Source of the DNA: Chryseobacterium sp. Tr-659
Lineage (GTDB): Bacteria; Bacteroidota; Bacteroidia; Flavobacteriales; Weeksellaceae
Reading direction: 5' to 3'
NCBI RefSeq assembly: GCF_011752975.1
Contig: NZ_VWWP01000010.1
Coordinates: 1-64,000 of the forward strand
DNA length: 64,000 bases
Part shown: piece by piece, positions 60,401 through 64,000 of the stretch
Layout: every line of letters starts with the position of its first letter
Position numbering within the stretch: the first letter of the stretch is position 1
Program-made: the position numbers and the translations under genes
Notes under the pieces: model-generated
The model's input: the letters and a program-made list of their open reading frames with translations, nothing else
Database searches by the model: none
Told to the model about the DNA's origin: nothing

Positions 60401-61906
60401 TTAGCCGATATTGGAAATAATGATGTACAGATCATCCTGTCCTTTAAGCTCCATTTTTTTACGGATTCTGTAACGTCTGCTTTCCACAGATCTCAGGGTG
60501 GTATTGGTATAGGTTGCAATCTGTTTGATATCGAATTTCATTTTAATCAGGGAGCAGTAATTAATGTCTGATAAGTTGAGTTCCGGATATTTTTCTTTTA
60601 GAATAAACTGGAAAGAAGGGTAATTTTTTTCAAACTCTATATAAAATGTATTGATATCTTCTTTGGCAAGGTTCACCAGCTTTTTATTATCTTCCGCATC
60701 ATTTTCAGTTGTATTTCCATCAGGATAATCTATAGGATCTGCATACTTTAGAGGAGTTGCCGGTTCTGAAGTGTTTTTTCCTTTTTTCTTTTTATTAAGA
60801 TAATAGTAGGAACCTGCAGATAATGTGATAAACATTCCTGCCATAACCAGCATATAAGGAAATTCTTGTTTTTCAAAAGGCTGGTTGATTTCCTCGTTGA
60901 TTTTGGTGATAATTGAGGCATTATGCCCCTGTATTCTTAACAGTCTTAATTTTTCGGACATATCTTTTGCTTTCCAGGAATAGGTCATCGCATTTTTAAA
61001 ATCATCCAGTTCTCCATAAGAAGCAGAAATCATAGGATAAACGGTATAAAGATGAAAAATAGCCTGGGATTTCTCTGATTTATCAATGGCTTGCTGAAAG
61101 TACTCAATAGCTTTCAGATGATTTCTTTTTATATTTTCTATGGCACCTTTGGTAATCAGACAGTCTACATTGAAATAATAATTGGGGTTTTTTGCAAGCA
61201 GACTGTCAGTAATATGAAGGTACATATCTGCTTTTTCAAAATTTCGAGACAGGGCACAAGACCAGCTCAAAGACTGTAATGCATAAATTTGTGTGAATAT
61301 TTTTAAAGGATTGTTATCTTTTATTTTCAGAGACTCCGTATAAGCCTGTGTTTTTAACATAATTACTTCTTTCATATTATTGCTTAATCCTTCGTTATTA
61401 AGGTAAGCGTCTGCCTGAGCAACCAGGATATAAATGGTATTGATATGTCTGTCGTCTTTATTTTTTACATTTTTGTTGAATTCAATACATTTATTGATTA
61501 ATTTTTTTATCTCATTATTATTGTAATCAAGATGTGCCAGTACTTTTTGATAAATAAGGATGAATCTGCAAAGCATATTGTAGTCTCCCATTTCTTTGGC
61601 CATTGTAATTCCTTCACTCAGTTTTTTTAAAGTCACACCATATTTATTTTCCATAAAATAAATTCTGGACTGTTCAAATAGCGAGAAGAGAATACCTTGT
61701 TGGTCTTTTTTACTTTTGGAGATATAATATAATTCAGTACTGTAACGGAGAACGTCTTTATGGTTGTCAAATACATCGTTTTTATAGCTGTTGGAAATTA
61801 ATGCTTTTAGACTGTCACAGGCTTTCTTTCTAACCTGCCCGAAAACAGCCAGAGAGATAAATGTGAAAACAAAGATTAACTTAATATTTAAGTTAAGTAT
61901 CCTCAT
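60401..61906 (-). CDS. TPR-containing membrane regulator with LuxR-type HTH
   Basis: 501 residues. Signal peptide (KLIFVFTFISLAVFGQ), then ~300 residues of helical TPR-like repeats in the periplasm (e.g. NHLKAIEYFQQAIDKSEKSQ, NAMTYSWKAKDMSEKL). One transmembrane helix at about 349-366 (MLVMAGMFITLSAGSYYYL), a linker and a cytoplasmic C-terminal helix-turn-helix of LuxR/sigma-region-4 type (IKQIATYTNTTLRSVESRRYRIRKKM). This layout, common in Bacteroidota, links a periplasmic sensor directly to DNA. Target genes unknown. Confidence 0.85.
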   Translation of the reverse strand: MRILNLNIKLIFVFTFISLAVFGQVRKKACDSLKALISNSYKNDVFDNHKDVLRYSTELYYISKSKKDQQGILFSLFEQSRIYFMENKYGVTLKKLSEGITMAKEMGDYNMLCRFILIYQKVLAHLDYNNNEIKKLINKCIEFNKNVKNKDDRHINTIYILVAQADAYLNNEGLSNNMKEVIMLKTQAYTESLKIKDNNPLKIFTQIYALQSLSWSCALSRNFEKADMYLHITDSLLAKNPNYYFNVDCLITKGAIENIKRNHLKAIEYFQQAIDKSEKSQAIFHLYTVYPMISASYGELDDFKNAMTYSWKAKDMSEKLRLLRIQGHNASIITKINEEINQPFEKQEFPYMLVMAGMFITLSAGSYYYLNKKKKGKNTSEPATPLKYADPIDYPDGNTTENDAEDNKKLVNLAKEDINTFYIEFEKNYPSFQFILKEKYPELNLSDINYCSLIKMKFDIKQIATYTNTTLRSVESRRYRIRKKMELKGQDDLYIIISNIG

Positions 61907-61928
61907 ATTATTTTTAATTATTATTCTG

Positions 61929-61936
61929 CAAAAATA
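61929..61936 (-). promoter_or_regulatory. -7 box TATTTTTG for the TPR regulator
   Basis: Minus-strand TAnnTTTG, 22 bases before the ATG at 61906. Confidence 0.6.
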
Positions 61937-62250
61937 TCTTTTTAAAGAAAAAAATTAGTACTCAAAACTACGCAAATCAGTTTTTTTATCTACAAAACAA
62001 TATTTATTCCATATTTGATTAAAAATATAAACTTTATAAGCTAATTGAGTTTTTACTAGTGTTTTTTGAAAATAATATAGATTATTTAATCAATCTAAAT
62101 CAAGGAAGATGTTCTCCATTAAGAGTTTTTAGTTTGATAGTATTTTTTTTATAAAAATTTAATTTTTAACAAAAATATTACACAATTAAAGTGCCTTGTA
62201 TTAAGATTATTTGCGTGATTTTGTGTAAAGCTTCACTGGATTATAACCTA
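61937..62250. other. A+T-rich divergent intergenic region
   Basis: 314 bases between the divergent regulator and barrel genes. No ORF; no repeat; long A/T runs. Confidence 0.4.
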
Positions 62251-62258
62251 TAAGTTTG
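62251..62258 (+). promoter_or_regulatory. -7 box TAAGTTTG
   Basis: TAnnTTTG, 24 bases before the ATG at 62283. It overlaps the TTG at 62256 and so favours the ATG start. Confidence 0.6.
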
Positions 62259-62282
62259 CAGAGAAATACCAACCGCAGGCTT

Positions 62283-63041
62283 ATGAGAAAAATTTTTTCA
62301 CTTTTCGGATGCATCATATTATCTATTAATATCAACGCTCAGAATACTCCTACGGAAGTAGATAAACTCAGAACTGAATCCGGAGTAGATCCTACCAGAA
62401 TCAATTCCAGGGCAGGATATTCATTAATGTATTACACAGCTCAGGATAATAACAGATCCATAGTAACCAACAGATTGAATTTAACCTTAGGAGTAAACCG
62501 ATGGAGCTTTTCTGTAAAGCCGGATATTACGAGTGTAAACGATGGTATTTCAGGATTTCAGACAGGGCTTGGAGACGTTAAATTCAATATCCTTAATGCA
62601 TTCTATGTTTCAGATCAATATGCTCTTGCAGGATCTGTAGAATTTGGACTGCCTTTTGCAAAAGCCGGCTATGGCTCACCTTACTTTTCAGTTACCCCAT
62701 CCTTTGTTTTTTCTTATACCATTAATCCGGGGTTTATTTTGGCAGTTCAGCCGCAATATAGTTTTGCTCTTGAAAAAAGTACTCATTTACCAGATCTCAA
62801 TATGCTCACCGTAAGGGCATTTCTTGCAAAATTTACCAAAACCGGCTATTTCTTTGTTTTCGAACCAAGACCGTCGTATGATTTTGAAAATAAAAGCTTT
62901 GATCTTATTATTTCTCCGATTGTGGGAAAATCACTTGGAGGAGGATTTAATCTCATCGGCCTGATGGAAGTTCCCGTGAAAAAAGAAACGATAGACCAAC
63001 GGGGTATCCTGTTTCAGGTGGGATTTAATAAGAATTTTTAA
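62283..63041 (+). CDS. Outer-membrane beta-barrel protein, transporter-like
   Basis: 252 residues from the ATG at 62283. Signal peptide (KIFSLFGCIILSININAQ). Mature part: a short polar N-terminus, then barrel strands (SFSVKPDITSVNDG, GLGDVKFNILNAFYV, YALAGSVEFGLPFAKAGYG, PSFVFSYTINPGFILAVQPQYSFAL, GILFQVGFNKNF). Resembles transporter-like outer-membrane proteins without a defined substrate. The next gene (PagL-like) starts 38 bases after its stop and may be co-transcribed. Confidence 0.75.
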   Translation: MRKIFSLFGCIILSININAQNTPTEVDKLRTESGVDPTRINSRAGYSLMYYTAQDNNRSIVTNRLNLTLGVNRWSFSVKPDITSVNDGISGFQTGLGDVKFNILNAFYVSDQYALAGSVEFGLPFAKAGYGSPYFSVTPSFVFSYTINPGFILAVQPQYSFALEKSTHLPDLNMLTVRAFLAKFTKTGYFFVFEPRPSYDFENKSFDLIISPIVGKSLGGGFNLIGLMEVPVKKETIDQRGILFQVGFNKNF

Positions 63042-63079
63042 AATTAAAATATAATAGTATCAATCTCAATGTACCGCTA

Positions 63080-64000
63080 ATGAATAGATTTAAATCTTCT
63101 TTTTGCAAACTCTATATGATTTCCCTTTTCATCAGTACATTGACATTTTCTCAAACGGAAGATTCTCTCTCTGCACCAATACAGAAAAGGCAGGAAGATA
63201 AGAAAAAAGGATTCCGATATATTGACATTGTAGGGCATACCGGAGTTCATGCCTATACGGGAAAGGGGCTTTCTGACAAGCTTAATCATGGGTATGGAGC
63301 GGTAGAAGCCCGTTTCGGATGGTATCCCAAAGATAAGGATAACTGGAGTGGTTTTTATGGAAATCCATCATACGGAGTCGGAGTTTATTCAGGATTTATT
63401 GGAGATCCGCAGACATTGGGAAAACCAAATGCCGTATTTGGGTTTATAAGTTTCCCGCTCAGTAAAAAAGCTAAAAGGAACTTTTTATTTTTAAGCCCCA
63501 GCCTGGGAATTACTTATGACCTTGAACCTTTTGATCCCAACAATAATGCTGATAATGATGCTATCGGAAGCAGGATGGCTGTTTATTTTGGATTGAGCTT
63601 ATTCGCTACCTATGTTATCAACCGGGAAATTGATCTTGTTTATGGAGTAGATGTTTCACATTTCAGTAACGGAAGAACAAGTGCTCCCAATCATGGGTTG
63701 AATATGATCGGTATTAATCTGGGACTGAGATATAACTACAATGCAGACAGGAAATTCAACCGGGGTAACCTTTACACCTCAGACTCTTTATCCGCAAGAT
63801 TTTCCCGGAATATAAAAATACCTAATAAAAAGATAAGGTCTGGTGAACTTGGAGTTTATGGTGCTTTAGGATTTGTTCAGAACGATGAAGACAAAGGAAG
63901 TTCTCTTCGCTATACAACAGCTTCATTCATTACAGAGTATCGGTATCTTTTCAATAATATGCATGCTGTTTCAGGTGGAATTGACTGGTTTTTGGATCAC
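63080..64000 (+). CDS. Acyloxyacyl hydrolase / PagL-like lipid A deacylase (3' end outside window)
   Basis: An open frame of 307 codons from the ATG at 63080 to the window edge without a stop. Signal peptide (LYMISLFISTLTFSQ). Outer-membrane barrel strands include GAVEARFGWYPKD, YGVGVYSGFIGDP, FLFLSPSLGITYDLEPFD and LSLFATYVINREIDLVYGVDVSHFSNG. The motif HFSNG followed by APNHGLNMIGINLGLRY matches the catalytic His-Ser region of PagL-type lipid A 3-O-deacylases (acyloxyacyl hydrolase family). It would remove an acyl chain from lipid A in the outer membrane. Confidence 0.8.
   Translation, partial: MNRFKSSFCKLYMISLFISTLTFSQTEDSLSAPIQKRQEDKKKGFRYIDIVGHTGVHAYTGKGLSDKLNHGYGAVEARFGWYPKDKDNWSGFYGNPSYGVGVYSGFIGDPQTLGKPNAVFGFISFPLSKKAKRNFLFLSPSLGITYDLEPFDPNNNADNDAIGSRMAVYFGLSLFATYVINREIDLVYGVDVSHFSNGRTSAPNHGLNMIGINLGLRYNYNADRKFNRGNLYTSDSLSARFSRNIKIPNKKIRSGELGVYGALGFVQNDEDKGSSLRYTTASFITEYRYLFNNMHAVSGGIDWFLDH

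Noticed and set aside
60226..60435. 69-codon minus-strand ORF at the end of the TPR regulator gene
   Set aside because: It overlaps the regulator's last codons in another frame, and nothing in its composition suggests a protein.

Overview
The window looks like chromosomal DNA of a member of the Bacteroidota, class Flavobacteriia, most likely Chryseobacterium or a close relative in the Weeksellaceae. This is inferred from gene families and signals, not from a database match. The signs are low G+C, at least twenty flavobacterial -7 boxes (TAnnTTTG) ahead of genes, a type IX secretion sorting domain, GLPGLI proteins, a grasp-with-spasm peptide cluster, a PNGase F-type protein, Rhs proteins of the Bacteroidota kind, and a transketolase split into two genes.

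Layout. 1-3600 is the ragged 3' end of an rhs locus: a lipase-like toxin tip with a membrane protein behind it, then orphan toxin, immunity and core fragments mixed with a 145-bp repeat. 3780-9000 holds methionine aminopeptidase, an azoreductase, an M20 peptidase and outer-membrane or unknown genes. 9238-9279 is an array of DnaA-box-like 9-mers spaced exactly 11 bp apart, followed by a TonB-dependent siderophore receptor. 12000-24200 is mostly housekeeping: tRNA-Ser(GGA), asparaginase, TrmH, RsmE, TsaD, a 1597-residue TamB protein and an Lrp regulator.

24390-27840 is a RiPP cluster on the minus strand: precursor (gwsA-like), GLPGLI protein, ATP-grasp enzyme, a 60-residue ORF and a SPASM protein, with a palindrome at its likely promoter and a stem-loop after the precursor. 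Then come split transketolase, an SGNH hydrolase, a secreted M12B-type protease with a T9SS tail and a sodium:solute symporter. 35927-40311 is a run of eight small genes in one direction that suggests electrophile, thiol or redox stress: two pirins, an FMN reductase, a TMEM175-type channel, a Fe-S protein, OsmC and two small GNAT proteins.

40500-51026 holds an MFS pump, asparagine synthetase, a GLPGLI/PNGase F fusion protein, an RsmB-type methyltransferase, a PhnA-like zinc-ribbon protein, an ABC ATPase and a YceI lipoprotein. 51154-53200 holds pheS and, 1005 bp further on, a second copy of its 3' end and terminator; one small beta-barrel gene lies between the copies. 53435-64000 has a DUF3108 protein, a ferredoxin reductase/ferredoxin pair, a yellow/MRJP-like lipoprotein, an NTF2-like lipoprotein, a pair of overlapping helix-turn-helix genes, a repeat-rich secreted protein, a TPR/LuxR-type sensor-regulator, an outer-membrane barrel and the start of a PagL-like lipid A deacylase that runs off the right edge.

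The candidates most worth following up are the RiPP cluster, the pheS 3'-end duplication, the phased DnaA-box array, the PNGase F fusion and the rhs orphan modules.
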